From positions 62,001-126,000 of the forward strand of contig NZ_FOOR01000008.1 of NCBI RefSeq assembly GCF_900113255.1: a stretch of DNA of 64,000 nt. Direction: 5' to 3'. The DNA is from Novosphingobium sp. CF614 (GTDB lineage Bacteria; Pseudomonadota; Alphaproteobacteria; Sphingomonadales; Sphingomonadaceae). The first letter of the stretch is position 1. Each line of letters begins with the position of its first letter. A model generated the notes under the pieces. The model was not told where the DNA came from, made no database searches, and saw nothing but the letters and a program-made list of their open reading frames with translations. This document shows positions 8,133 to 18,068 of this stretch, one piece after another. Position numbers and translations under genes: made by a program.

Positions 8133-8467
8133 AGCACCTGGGACGGCTGCGCCGCGAGGTCATGCTCCAGATGCTGTTCGACGGGACCGGAGATCTCTGT
8201 GGCCATCTGGCTCGGTGCGATGGTGGGCCGCGCTCGATTTCGGCGCGCTATCGGCTCTTGTTCGAACATGCCTTCACGCTCGATGCGAGCGGTTTCGTGC
8301 TGGTCCACAATCATCCGTCCGGCATTCCGTGGCCGAGCGCGCGGGACGTCGCCTCGACGCGCGCGCTGGCGGCCATGGCGCGGGCGACGGAGCTTGAATT
8401 CCTGGATCATGTCGTGGTCGGCGGCCGGTCCGCGGTGAGCATGCGAAGGGCTGGCTTGATGCTGTAG
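7742..8467 (+). CDS. RadC-like JAB/MPN-domain protein, start uncertain
   Basis: The open frame extends from 7742, but only the C-terminal part (about 8100-8467) looks like protein. It carries the RadC/JAB signature LVHNHPSGIPWPSARDVASTR, with the metal-binding HNHPSG and a downstream Asp, followed by LEFLDHVVVGG. The upstream 350 bases overlap the membrane-protein gene in another frame, so the true start is probably later; ATGs at 7880 and 8162 are candidates. The N-terminal HhH domain of full RadC is absent. Such short RadC-like proteins are predicted metalloproteases or DNA-associated factors of unknown role. Confidence 0.55.
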   Translation: MRVAGRGSARSSKSFHVGRSNIAVDGRDGDHRIRISRFAGPEDLAHMGDIVANPEFERALREVGRYRHPSIRLCRDARRANVRGDDRHAGGNGAAPAPGAAPWLRSLLAELVPGSCCVRPVSASLLEILVKHLGRLRREVMLQMLFDGTGDLCGHLARCDGGPRSISARYRLLFEHAFTLDASGFVLVHNHPSGIPWPSARDVASTRALAAMARATELEFLDHVVVGGRSAVSMRRAGLML

Positions 8468-8813
8468 ATCGCGAAATTCCCGCGCCCGCACAGGCCGGCA
8501 CAGGGTTTGTACGGGCGCCGGGAACCTTGCCCGCGAGCCTGCCTCGACTCGGGCTTGGGCAGGGTGGAGGCCCCCGGGGGAGTGGCGGCCTGTCGTGCGC
8601 CGGGAAAAGTACCCGGCGCACGCAGGTTCCATGGAGAAGGGCGAGCGGAATGGCGCGCCATCGGGCCTCTTGCCTTTTTGGGGCAATGAGCTTATCTGGC
8701 CCCTATCCCGACATTGGTGAAACAAGGTTCGGGCTGGCGCCGGAAGGGGCTGGCGCGAAACCGCGTTGCATCGATGCGGCGTCAATGCATCGTTTTTAAC
8801 CGGAGTTTCCCGC
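8468..8813 (+). other. Structured leader/intergenic region before rimP
   Basis: This 346-bp gap is rich in nested inverted repeats. GCGCCCG (8482-8488) pairs with 8512-8518. GGAACCT (8521-8527) pairs with 8624-8630. CCTGCC (8538-8543) pairs with 8558-8563. A perfect ten-base stem, GTGCGCCGGG (8595-8604), pairs with 8612-8621 around a seven-base loop. Together they could fold as one multi-branched RNA of about 150 nt, either a leader of the rimP-nusA-infB transcript or an independent RNA. I do not recognise it as SRP RNA, RNase P RNA or tmRNA. Confidence 0.4.
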
Positions 8814-9374
8814 GTGGCCGATATCGCCCGCATCACGCAAGTCATCGAGCCCGAGGTCAAGGCCCTCGGCTTCGATCTCGTGCGCGTGCGAATCTTCGGC
8901 AAGAGCGAAGTCGGCGACGACGAGATCGCGCTGCAGGTCATGGCCGAGAACCCGGCGACCGGCCAACTGGTGCTTGATGACTGCGTGAAGCTCTCGCACC
9001 GCATTTCCGACCGCATGGATGCGATCGAGGAAGCCGGCGAAGTGCTGATCGACGAGGCCTATCGGCTCGAGGTCAGCTCGCCAGGGATCGACCGTCCGCT
9101 GACCCGTCCCAAGGATTTCGTCAACTGGGCGGGGCATGAGGCCAAGGTGAACCTGACGGCGCCGGTTGACGGCAACCGCAAGGCGCTCCATGGCGAGCTC
9201 GCCGGCCTGGAAGGCGAGACCGTGCTGTTCGACGACCGCAAGTCCGGCCGCATAGCCTTTTCGCTTGCCGACGTTCATTCCGCGCGGCTGGTCCTGACCG
9301 ACAAGCTGATTGCCGCAACCCGCCCGCTGGATACCAGCGGCGCCGACGAGATTCTCGAGGAACAGGAAGACTAA
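8814..9374 (+). CDS. rimP: RimP, ribosome maturation factor
   Basis: This is a 186-residue protein. I choose GTG 8814 (VADIARITQVIEPEVKALGFDL) because CGGAG lies eight bases upstream and the homologous region begins there; an ATG at 8766 adds 16 unlikely residues. The N-terminal RimP domain includes GFDLVRVRIFG and LEVSSPGIDRPL, the most conserved family motif, and the C-terminal SH3-like domain follows from about residue 100. RimP binds the 30S subunit and assists late maturation with S19 and S12. It is the first gene of the rimP-nusA-ylxR-infB operon, four bases before nusA. Confidence 0.96.
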   Translation: MADIARITQVIEPEVKALGFDLVRVRIFGKSEVGDDEIALQVMAENPATGQLVLDDCVKLSHRISDRMDAIEEAGEVLIDEAYRLEVSSPGIDRPLTRPKDFVNWAGHEAKVNLTAPVDGNRKALHGELAGLEGETVLFDDRKSGRIAFSLADVHSARLVLTDKLIAATRPLDTSGADEILEEQED

Positions 9375-9377
9375 GCC

Positions 9378-10997
9378 ATGGCCAGTGCGATTTCCGCCAA
9401 CCGTGCCGAGCTGCTTGCGATCGCCAACTCGGTCGCATCGGAAAAGATGATCGACAAGTCGATCGTCATAGAGGCGATGGAAGAAGCCATCCAGAAGTCG
9501 GCCCGCAACCGTTACGGCGCGGAGAACGACATTCGCGCCAAGCTCGATCCGCGCACTGGCGACTTGCGCCTGTGGCGTGTCGTCGAAGTGGTCGAGGAGG
9601 TTGAGGACTACTTCAAGCAGATCGATCTCAAGCAGGCCGAAAAGCTCCAGTCGGGCGCCAAGCTGGGTGACTTCATCGTCGATCCGCTGCCGCCGGTCGA
9701 CCTTGGCCGCATCGATGCGCAGTCGGCCAAGCAGGTGATCTTCCAAAAAGTCCGCGATGCCGAGCGTGACCGCCAGTACGAGGAATTCAAGGATCGCGCC
9801 GGCGAGATCATCACCGGCGTCATCAAGTCGGTCGAGTTCGGCCATGTCATCGTCAACCTTGGCCGCGCCGAGGGCGTGATCCGCCGCGACCAGCAGATCC
9901 CGCGCGAGGCCGCGCGTGTCGGCGAGCGCGTGCGGGCCATCGTGCTGAAGGTGGAGCGCCAGAACCGCGGCCCGCAGATATTCCTCTCCCGCGCGCATCC
10001 CGAGTTCATGAAGAAGCTCTTCGCGCAGGAAGTGCCCGAGATCTACGACGGCATCATCGAGATCAAGGCTGCGGCCCGCGATCCCGGTTCGCGCGCCAAG
10101 ATCGGTGTAATCAGCCACGATCACTCGATCGATCCGGTCGGCGCCTGCGTCGGCATGAAGGGCAGCCGCGTCCAGGCCGTGGTGCAGGAACTGCAAGGCG
10201 AGAAGATCGACATCATTCCCTGGAGCGAGGATACCGCGACTTTCGTCGTCAACGCGCTCCAGCCCGCGACCGTCAGCCGCGTCGTCATCGACGAGGAGGA
10301 AAGCCGCATCGAGGTCGTCGTGCCCGATGACCAGCTCAGCCTCGCGATCGGCCGCCGCGGCCAGAACGTGCGTCTCGCCAGCCAGCTTACCGGCTCGCAG
10401 ATCGACATCATGACCGAGCAGGAATCCTCGGAGAAGCGCCAGAAGGAATTCACCGAGCGTTCCAAGATGTTCGAGGAAGAGCTGGATGTCGACGAGACTC
10501 TCTCGCAGTTGCTGGTTGCCGAAGGCTTCAGCGAGCTGGAGGAAGTCGCCTATATCGAGCTTTCCGAACTCGCCGCGATCGAGGGCTTCGACGAGGAACT
10601 GGCCGAGGAACTCCAGAGCCGCGCCCACGAAGCGCTCGAGCGCCGCGAGGAAGCCAGCCGCGAGGCACGCCGCGCCCTTGACGTCGAGGATGCCATCGCC
10701 GAGCTGCCGCACCTGACCGAGGCCATGCTGGTCACGCTCGGCAAGGCTGGGATCAAGACGCTTGACGATCTGGCCGATCTTGCCACCGACGAGCTCATTG
10801 CCAAGAAACGCACCGAGCAGCGCCGCCGCGACGGTTCGGTGAACCGCCGCGCGCGCGACGAGGACAAGGGTGGCGTGCTTGGCGAATACGGCCTGACCGA
10901 AGAGCAGGGCAACGAGATCATCATGGCCGCTCGCGCCCACTGGTTCGACGACGAACCCGCAACCGAGGAGGCCGCCGATGCGGAGTCCTCGCAATGA
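9378..10997 (+). CDS. nusA: NusA, transcription termination/antitermination factor
   Basis: This is a 539-residue protein. The N-terminal RNA-polymerase-binding domain covers about residues 1-125, an S1 RNA-binding domain about 135-200 (GEIITGVIKSVEFGHVIVNLG), and two KH domains about 230-345 (the first with VGACVGMKGSRVQAVVQEL, the second with LAIGRRGQNVRLASQLTG). Acidic helix-hairpin-helix repeats follow to the C-terminus (LLVAEGFSELEEVAYIEL and LGKAGIKTLDDLADLATDEL). It binds elongating RNA polymerase and affects pausing, termination and rRNA antitermination. It begins four bases after rimP, and its end overlaps the ylxR start by 20 bp. Confidence 0.98.
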   Translation: MASAISANRAELLAIANSVASEKMIDKSIVIEAMEEAIQKSARNRYGAENDIRAKLDPRTGDLRLWRVVEVVEEVEDYFKQIDLKQAEKLQSGAKLGDFIVDPLPPVDLGRIDAQSAKQVIFQKVRDAERDRQYEEFKDRAGEIITGVIKSVEFGHVIVNLGRAEGVIRRDQQIPREAARVGERVRAIVLKVERQNRGPQIFLSRAHPEFMKKLFAQEVPEIYDGIIEIKAAARDPGSRAKIGVISHDHSIDPVGACVGMKGSRVQAVVQELQGEKIDIIPWSEDTATFVVNALQPATVSRVVIDEEESRIEVVVPDDQLSLAIGRRGQNVRLASQLTGSQIDIMTEQESSEKRQKEFTERSKMFEEELDVDETLSQLLVAEGFSELEEVAYIELSELAAIEGFDEELAEELQSRAHEALERREEASREARRALDVEDAIAELPHLTEAMLVTLGKAGIKTLDDLADLATDELIAKKRTEQRRRDGSVNRRARDEDKGGVLGEYGLTEEQGNEIIMAARAHWFDDEPATEEAADAESSQ

Positions 10998-11760
10998 GCG
11001 CGTAAGCTCCGACATCGATAGCGCCAGCCCGGAAAGGACCTGCATCCTTTCCGGCGAGAAGGCTGTGCGGGGCGAGTTCCTGCGCCTGGCGATTTCACCC
11101 GATGGCTTCGTGCTTCCGGATGTCCATGCGCGCGCGCCCGGGCGCGGCGGGTGGATCGGGGTATCGCGGGCGGATCTTGAAAAAGCGCTTGCCAAGGGCA
11201 AGCTCAAGGGAGCGCTGGCGCGCGCCTTCAAGGGGGCGCCGCTTTCCATTCCCGACGACCTGCCGGACCGGATCGAACAGGCGCTGATGCGCGCGTTGAC
11301 CGAGCGGCTGGGCCTCGAACTGAAATCGGGCAAGCTGCTGATGGGATCGGATCGCATCGCGCAGAACGCGCGTGAGGGCCGGGTTGCATGGCTCGCCCAT
11401 GCCGCCGATGCGAGCGAGGACGGTTCACGCAAGCTGGACCAGGCCTGGCGGGTCGGAAGTGACGCCGAGGGAAGCGGCCTTAAAGGCACACGCTTGCCAC
11501 TGGACCGGGAGACGCTGTCTGTGGCATTGGGCCGCGACAACGTCGTTCACCTGGCGCTGACCGATCGCGGCGCGGCCAATCGAGTCGCATCGCTGCTGCG
11601 GCGCCTCCTGCATTTTCAGGGGCGAGCCCAGGAGCAGGCCCAGGTGGGGCCTGCGTCCGATAAGGGCGCAGCCGGCATGGATGATGATAACGGGCAGGCG
11701 CCTGACGCCGTGCTCGTGACGATACCCGATCACGGTCGGGTAGAAGCGAATAGAGATTGA
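10978..11760 (+). CDS. YlxR/RnpM (DUF448) fused to an L7Ae-like domain
   Basis: This is a 260-residue protein whose ATG lies inside the last codons of nusA. The N-terminal DUF448 domain carries PERTCILSGEKAVRGEFLRLAI and GRGGWIGV, the YlxR fold with the GRGA-type motif. The middle part (RALTERLGLELKSGKLLMGSDRI) looks like an L7Ae/L30e-type RNA-binding domain, a fusion common in alphaproteobacteria. The C-terminal 60 residues are low complexity. YlxR of Bacillus (RnpM) binds RNase P RNA and modulates it; the role of the alphaproteobacterial fusion is not established. It is the third gene of the operon. Confidence 0.9.
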   Translation: MRSPRNERVSSDIDSASPERTCILSGEKAVRGEFLRLAISPDGFVLPDVHARAPGRGGWIGVSRADLEKALAKGKLKGALARAFKGAPLSIPDDLPDRIEQALMRALTERLGLELKSGKLLMGSDRIAQNAREGRVAWLAHAADASEDGSRKLDQAWRVGSDAEGSGLKGTRLPLDRETLSVALGRDNVVHLALTDRGAANRVASLLRRLLHFQGRAQEQAQVGPASDKGAAGMDDDNGQAPDAVLVTIPDHGRVEANRD

Positions 11761-11777
11761 AGGGCACGACGAGACTT

Positions 11778-14420
<2,643 letters not shown>

Positions 14421-14471
14421 CAGGGCGGGCTTGACCGAATTTTAATCCAGCGATCGATCGTGATCGCCTAA

Positions 14472-14503
14472 GCCTTTCCGGTCGCTGCTTGCGACGGAAA
14501 GGC
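14472..14503 (+). other. Hairpin at the infB 3' end overlapping the ribosome-binding region of a small peptide gene
   Basis: GCCTTTCC (14472-14479) and GTCGC (14481-14485) pair with GCGAC (14491-14495) and GGAAAGGC (14496-14503), giving 13 base pairs with one bulged G and a five-base loop. The 3' arm holds GGAAAGGC, which with the next bases (GGTG) is the only purine-rich site before the peptide start at 14515. The hairpin could act as the infB transcript end or could hide the ribosome-binding site. There is no U-run, so simple intrinsic termination is unlikely. Confidence 0.55.
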
Positions 14504-14514
14504 GGTGATATGAT

Positions 14515-14616
14515 GTGAAAATTGAGACTGTGGCAATCCTGGTGATCGGCACGGCGACTTTGTTGGTCGCTCTGCTGCAACTGGTGGTCAAGCTCATCGA
14601 GTTGAACCGCAAGTAA
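14515..14616 (+). CDS. 33-residue hydrophobic peptide, possible type I toxin-like or holin-like peptide
   Basis: This frame starts with GTG and encodes a lysine- and glutamate-tipped single membrane helix: VKIETVAILVIGTATLLVAL followed by LQLVVKLIELNRK. A charged N-terminus, one helix of about 22 residues and a basic C-terminus match the general form of putative holin-like toxin peptides of Firmicutes and of type I toxins. It stands alone between infB and a DUF1697 gene, with one hairpin before it and two matched hairpins after it. The form, not sequence identity, supports the call; it could also be a small regulatory membrane protein. Confidence 0.5.
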   Translation: MKIETVAILVIGTATLLVALLQLVVKLIELNRK

Positions 14617-14623
14617 CGGGTGA

Positions 14624-14689
14624 GGAGGCTGGCGCTGGAACGCCAGCCTCCGATAATAAGCGAGCCCGGGCGCTGGAACACCCGGGCTC
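14624..14689 (+). repeat. Two tandem GC-rich hairpins with the same apical loop
   Basis: The first hairpin (14624-14651) is GGAGGCTGGCG, loop CTGGAA, CGCCAGCCTCC, eleven perfect pairs. The second (14662-14689) is GAGCCCGGGCG, loop CTGGAA, CACCCGGGCTC, eleven positions with one mismatch. The stems differ in sequence but both present an identical six-base CTGGAA loop closed by G-C. They begin eight bases after the stop of the 33-residue peptide gene. This pattern suggests selection on the loop. They could form part of an RNA antitoxin, a protein-binding site or a transcript end. Confidence 0.65.
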
Positions 14690-14957
14690 AGGCAGCGATG
14701 TGAAAGCATCGACTGTGGTGTTTATTGTATATCCACAGGTGGCGAATTTATCAAGATACCCTACCGCGAACTGCTTTCGGTCGATCGGGCCGGCCTCAAG
14801 GTGGGCGATCGTTCATGGGTCTTGCAAGAAATGGAACTCTGGTCCTTGTTCCCATCCGTCGCGTCGTTCCTATCGCAGCTTGCAACGGGAAGGCTTTTAA
14901 CGTGGAAATCGTCACGGTCATGATAGTCTTCTTGTATCAATTGGCGAATTTTCCGGA
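14690..14957 (+). other. Spacer between the peptide/hairpin locus and the DUF1697 gene
   Basis: This 268-bp stretch is less GC-rich than its surroundings and holds no convincing gene; the short frames present lack family features. It should carry the promoter of the DUF1697-rbfA pair, and possibly of an antisense RNA to the peptide gene, but I cannot assign elements with confidence. Confidence 0.4.
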
Positions 14958-15494
14958 ATGACCCGCTACATCGCCCTCTTCGGCTCGATCAACGTCGGCG
15001 GTAACCGGTTGTCGATGGCCGATCTGCGCTATGCCTTCGAGCGTGAGGAGTTCCTCAACGTCGAAACGGTGATCGCCAGCGGCAACGTGCTGTTCGACTA
15101 TGACGATCGCCCGACCGAAGGACTTGAAGACCTCTTCGCCCACATGATGCGTGATCGCTTCGATATCGACAGCTTCGTCGCGGTGCGCAGCCGCGATGAA
15201 GTGCGTGCGGCGGTGGAGGACAATCCCTTCACAGGCATCGGCGCCGACAATCAGGTCCATACCCATTTCCTTGAATGCCAGCCGAGCCAGGAGCGCTTCG
15301 AGAAACTGCTTGCCGATCATGCCGGGCGCGGCGGGGAAAAGCTCGCGCTGGGGGATCGGGCGCTCTATATCGATTATGTCGATGGCGCGGGGAATTCGAA
15401 GCTTACCGCCGCGTTCATCGAGCGCCGGCTGGGATGCCGCGGCACCGCGCGCAATGTGCGCTCGCTGGCGCGGATCCTCGCCAAGATGGGCTGA
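14958..15494 (+). CDS. DUF1697 domain protein
   Basis: This is a 178-residue protein beginning [20 protein letters not shown], the hallmark DUF1697 N-terminus. The conserved IASGNVLFD and the C-terminal [22 protein letters not shown] are also present. The length is normal for the family. DUF1697 has a ferredoxin-like alpha/beta fold of unknown biochemical role. It lies 14 bp before rbfA on the same strand and may be cotranscribed with it. Confidence 0.9.
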   Translation: MTRYIALFGSINVGGNRLSMADLRYAFEREEFLNVETVIASGNVLFDYDDRPTEGLEDLFAHMMRDRFDIDSFVAVRSRDEVRAAVEDNPFTGIGADNQVHTHFLECQPSQERFEKLLADHAGRGGEKLALGDRALYIDYVDGAGNSKLTAAFIERRLGCRGTARNVRSLARILAKMG

Positions 15495-15508
15495 AACGGA
15501 AATTCACG

Positions 15509-15901
15509 ATGGTACGCCAGCAATTCACCCCCGAACAGCACTCGGTCCGCCTGCTCAAGGTGGGCGAACAGGTCCGTCACGTGCTCAGCGAAATCCTCGC
15601 CCGCCAGCAAGTGCATGACCATACGCTGACGGCGCATTCGGTCTCGATCACCGAAGTGCGCATGACGCCGGATCTCCGGCAGGCGGCGGTCTATGTGAAG
15701 CCGCTGCTCGGTGAGGACGAGGAGGCGGTGCTCAAGGCGCTGCGTACCAACACCGCCTTTTTCCAGCGCGAGGTGGCCCAGCGGCTCAAGCTCAAGTTCG
15801 CCGCCAAGATCCAGTTTCGCGCCGACGAGACCTTCGACGAGGCAAGCCGGATCGACGCCCTGCTCAACGATCCCCGGGTCAAGCGCGATCTGGAGGGCTG
15901 A
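15509..15901 (+). CDS. rbfA: RbfA, 30S ribosome-binding factor A
   Basis: This is a 130-residue protein. I place the start at ATG 15509 ([21 protein letters not shown]), just after the DUF1697 stop; a longer upstream extension would overlap that gene. The KH-like fold is recognisable from [29 protein letters not shown] and [19 protein letters not shown]. RbfA binds the 17S rRNA 5' helix and is needed for late 30S maturation, so it belongs functionally with rimP and infB upstream. The C-terminus ([19 protein letters not shown]) is of usual length. Confidence 0.96.
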   Translation: MVRQQFTPEQHSVRLLKVGEQVRHVLSEILARQQVHDHTLTAHSVSITEVRMTPDLRQAAVYVKPLLGEDEEAVLKALRTNTAFFQREVAQRLKLKFAAKIQFRADETFDEASRIDALLNDPRVKRDLEG

Positions 15902-15920
15902 GCGCGTTTCCGGGCGCGCT
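15901..15920. terminator. Hairpin between convergent rbfA and recF
   Basis: AGCGCG (15901-15906) pairs with CGCGCT (15915-15920) around an eight-base loop in the 17-bp gap between the two stops. It overlaps the recF stop codon. There is no U-run on either strand, so it is at best a weak bidirectional end signal. Confidence 0.3.
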
Positions 15921-17031
15921 AGGCGTTGTTCGGCGGAGCGGAAATCCGCCGCACCGTACCTTGGCTGACTTCCCACACGGCGGCTTCGCTCATGATTGCC
16001 GCGAACGGGGCGGGCTCGGTGCCGGTCAGCCAGATCTGGGCGGAGCCGGCGCGCAGGCGGTCGAACAGGGCATCGCGGCGCAGTGGATCGAGATGGGCGG
16101 CAACTTCGTCCAGCAGCAGCAGGCGTGGACGGTCCTCGCCGCTGCTTTCCAGGCACCGCGAATGGGCAAGCGTGATCGCGATCAGCATCGCTTTCTGCTC
16201 GCCTGTCGAGCATTCGGCCGCAGGCTGGCCCTTGCCGGCCATCGTGACCGCCAGTTCATCGCGGTGAGGGCCGGTGAGGGTGCGCTGGGCGGCGCGGTCG
16301 CGCGCGCGGCCCTCGCGCAAGGCCGCGGCCAGTGCATCGTTCCCTATCGGACCGCCCGGCAGATAGGCGAGCGAGGGGCGGGCGAAAGGCGAATCCGGCA
16401 AAGCGGCCAGCGTCGTTTCCAGCCGGTCGACAAGTTCCGCGCGCGCCGCGCCAACAGTGGCGCCGGCCTCGGCGATCTGCGCCTCGATCGCGTCCAGCCA
16501 GCGCGGATCGGGCATGCGTTCGTCCGCAAGCAGGCGGTTGCGTTCGCGCAGCGCGGTGTCCAGCCGGTTTACATGGCCGGCATGGCCGGGCCGCATGGCC
16601 AGCACCAGCCGATCGAGAAAACGCCGCCGCGCGCCCGCGCCCTCGACGAACAGGTGATCCATCGCCGGCGTGAGCCAGCCGATCGAGAGCCATTCCGCGA
16701 GCCGCACCGCCGGTGCTTCGGCGCCATTGACCTGCACGATGCGCCGTCCCGGTCGCTCGGGCGCTACTCCAGTGCCGATGCGCACCGGCTCGCCGCCGGA
16801 CACGGCCAGCCGCGCGCTTATCGCGAAGCCGCCGGCCTCGGGGCCTTGTCCTGGCATGTCCGCCAGCTGCGCGCGCCTCAGGCCGCGTCCCGGGGCCAGC
16901 AGGCTGATCGCTTCCAGCACGTTGGTCTTGCCGGCGCCGTTTTCCCCCACCAGCAGGTTGAACCGCGCCGTGCCTTCGACCGCGGTCTCGCGGTGGTTGC
17001 GGAAACGGGACAGGAGGATGCGGTCGAGCAT
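15919..17031 (-). CDS. recF: RecF, DNA replication/repair SMC-like ATPase
   Basis: This is a 370-residue protein with N-terminal MLDRILLSRFRNHRETAVEG and Walker A GENGAGKT (residues 29-36). The RecF motif EGAGARRRFLDRLV is in the middle and the ABC signature CSTGEQKAMLI and Walker B RLLLLDEVAAHLD are near the C-terminus. RecF loads RecA at gaps with RecO and RecR. The length matches the family. It is not beside dnaN or gyrB as in many bacteria. It is convergent with rbfA. Confidence 0.96.
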   Translation of the reverse strand: MLDRILLSRFRNHRETAVEGTARFNLLVGENGAGKTNVLEAISLLAPGRGLRRAQLADMPGQGPEAGGFAISARLAVSGGEPVRIGTGVAPERPGRRIVQVNGAEAPAVRLAEWLSIGWLTPAMDHLFVEGAGARRRFLDRLVLAMRPGHAGHVNRLDTALRERNRLLADERMPDPRWLDAIEAQIAEAGATVGAARAELVDRLETTLAALPDSPFARPSLAYLPGGPIGNDALAAALREGRARDRAAQRTLTGPHRDELAVTMAGKGQPAAECSTGEQKAMLIAITLAHSRCLESSGEDRPRLLLLDEVAAHLDPLRRDALFDRLRAGSAQIWLTGTEPAPFAAIMSEAAVWEVSQGTVRRISAPPNNA

Positions 17032-17078
17032 GGTTGCGGCGGGACTAGCCGCTTCGCACCGTCAATGCCACCTTGGTG

Positions 17079-17867
17079 TCAGACCGAACGCGCCTTGGCG
17101 AAAGGCGAGAAGTCCACGTTGTCGTCATAGACGTCGACGCCTTCGCGGCGCTTGAGCCAGTTGACCACCGCGTAGGTCACCGGCGTCAGCGCTGCTTCCC
17201 AGGCAACTTTCATCGCCCAGTTCGTGCCCATCACGATCAGCACCGAATGCGTGGACCACACGCCGAGGAAAGCGACGGGATAGAAGATCATGCTGTCGAC
17301 CGCCTGGCCGAACACCGTCGAGCCAATCGTGCGGGTCCACAGATACTTGCCCCCGGTCCAGAGCTTCATCTTGGCCAGCACGAAGGAATTGACGAACTCG
17401 CCCGCCCAGAACGCCAGCAGCGATGCCGCCACGATGCGCCAGGTGCTGCCGAACACCGAAACGTAAGTGGACTGGCAGACCGTGCCGGCGTCGGTCGCGG
17501 CGACGATCGAGGCGAATTGCGGGTCGCCGCTCTGCGCGCAGCCCCAGTCCGTTGCTGGCGGCATGGCGACCACCACGAAGCTCATGAACGCCATGAAGAT
17601 CAGCGCGAAAAACCCCGCCCAGACGCAGCGGCGGGCATTGGCGTAGCCGTAGACTTCGGTCATCACGTCGCCCAGCACGTAGCTCACCGGGAAGAACAGG
17701 ATGCCGGCGCCGAACGTGACCCCCTCCACATCGGCGAGCTTGGCCGCGCCGATCAGGTTCGACAGCAGCAGGATCACGACGAAGGCGACCATCACATAGT
17801 CGAAATAGCGGAAGTGGCGCCGGGCGCCGGTGACGCCGTCGATGCGGGAAAGATGCGCGTCGTTCAT
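17079..17867 (-). CDS. Queuosine precursor transporter (YhhQ/VUT family)
   Basis: This is a 262-residue protein with about six membrane helices. The family is recognised by LLLSNLIGAAKL, GILFFPVSYVLGDVMTEVYG and TRTIGSTVFGQAVDSMIFYP. Members of this family in the inner membrane import preQ0/preQ1 for queuosine tRNA modification. An unusual insert with three cysteines or charged residues (DWGCAQSGDPQF to CQSTYVS) lies between helices 3 and 4. It lies about 100 bp from the divergent tRNA-Arg gene. I see no preQ1 riboswitch in the upstream bases. Confidence 0.92.
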   Translation of the reverse strand: MNDAHLSRIDGVTGARRHFRYFDYVMVAFVVILLLSNLIGAAKLADVEGVTFGAGILFFPVSYVLGDVMTEVYGYANARRCVWAGFFALIFMAFMSFVVVAMPPATDWGCAQSGDPQFASIVAATDAGTVCQSTYVSVFGSTWRIVAASLLAFWAGEFVNSFVLAKMKLWTGGKYLWTRTIGSTVFGQAVDSMIFYPVAFLGVWSTHSVLIVMGTNWAMKVAWEAALTPVTYAVVNWLKRREGVDVYDDNVDFSPFAKARSV

Positions 17868-17966
17868 GACTTATGCGTAACCCGCCTTCGCCTTCGCGCA
17901 AAGCACAAGTTGCGAACCATTGGCGGTTTGCGCGGGGGCCGAAGCGCGGCTATGGGAAGCACGCGC

Positions 17967-18043
17967 GCGCCCGTAGCTCAGCTGGATAGAGCACGAGCCT
18001 TCTAAGCTTGGGGTCGCAGGTTCGAACCCTGCCGGGCGCGCCA
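17967..18043 (+). tRNA. tRNA-Arg (anticodon UCU)
   Basis: The cloverleaf is complete. The acceptor stem is GCGCCCG with CGGGCGC, discriminator G, and encoded CCA (18041-18043). The D arm is AGCTCAGCTGGATAGAGC. The anticodon loop CTTCTAA has UCU at 18001-18003. The T arm includes GGTTCGAACC. The UCU anticodon reads AGA/AGG arginine codons, which are rare in this high-GC genome. The next gene starts 25 bp downstream. Confidence 0.97.
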
Positions 18044-18068
18044 TGCATATTCCGGGGAGAATGGAACG

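Noticed and set aside
8796..11540. A 914-residue minus-strand frame opposite rimP, nusA and ylxR
   Set aside because: It is the complement of three well-identified genes and has no protein features of its own.
17868..17966. A preQ1 riboswitch before the queuosine transporter gene
   Set aside because: The upstream sequence lacks the preQ1-I/II stem and the purine-rich tail.
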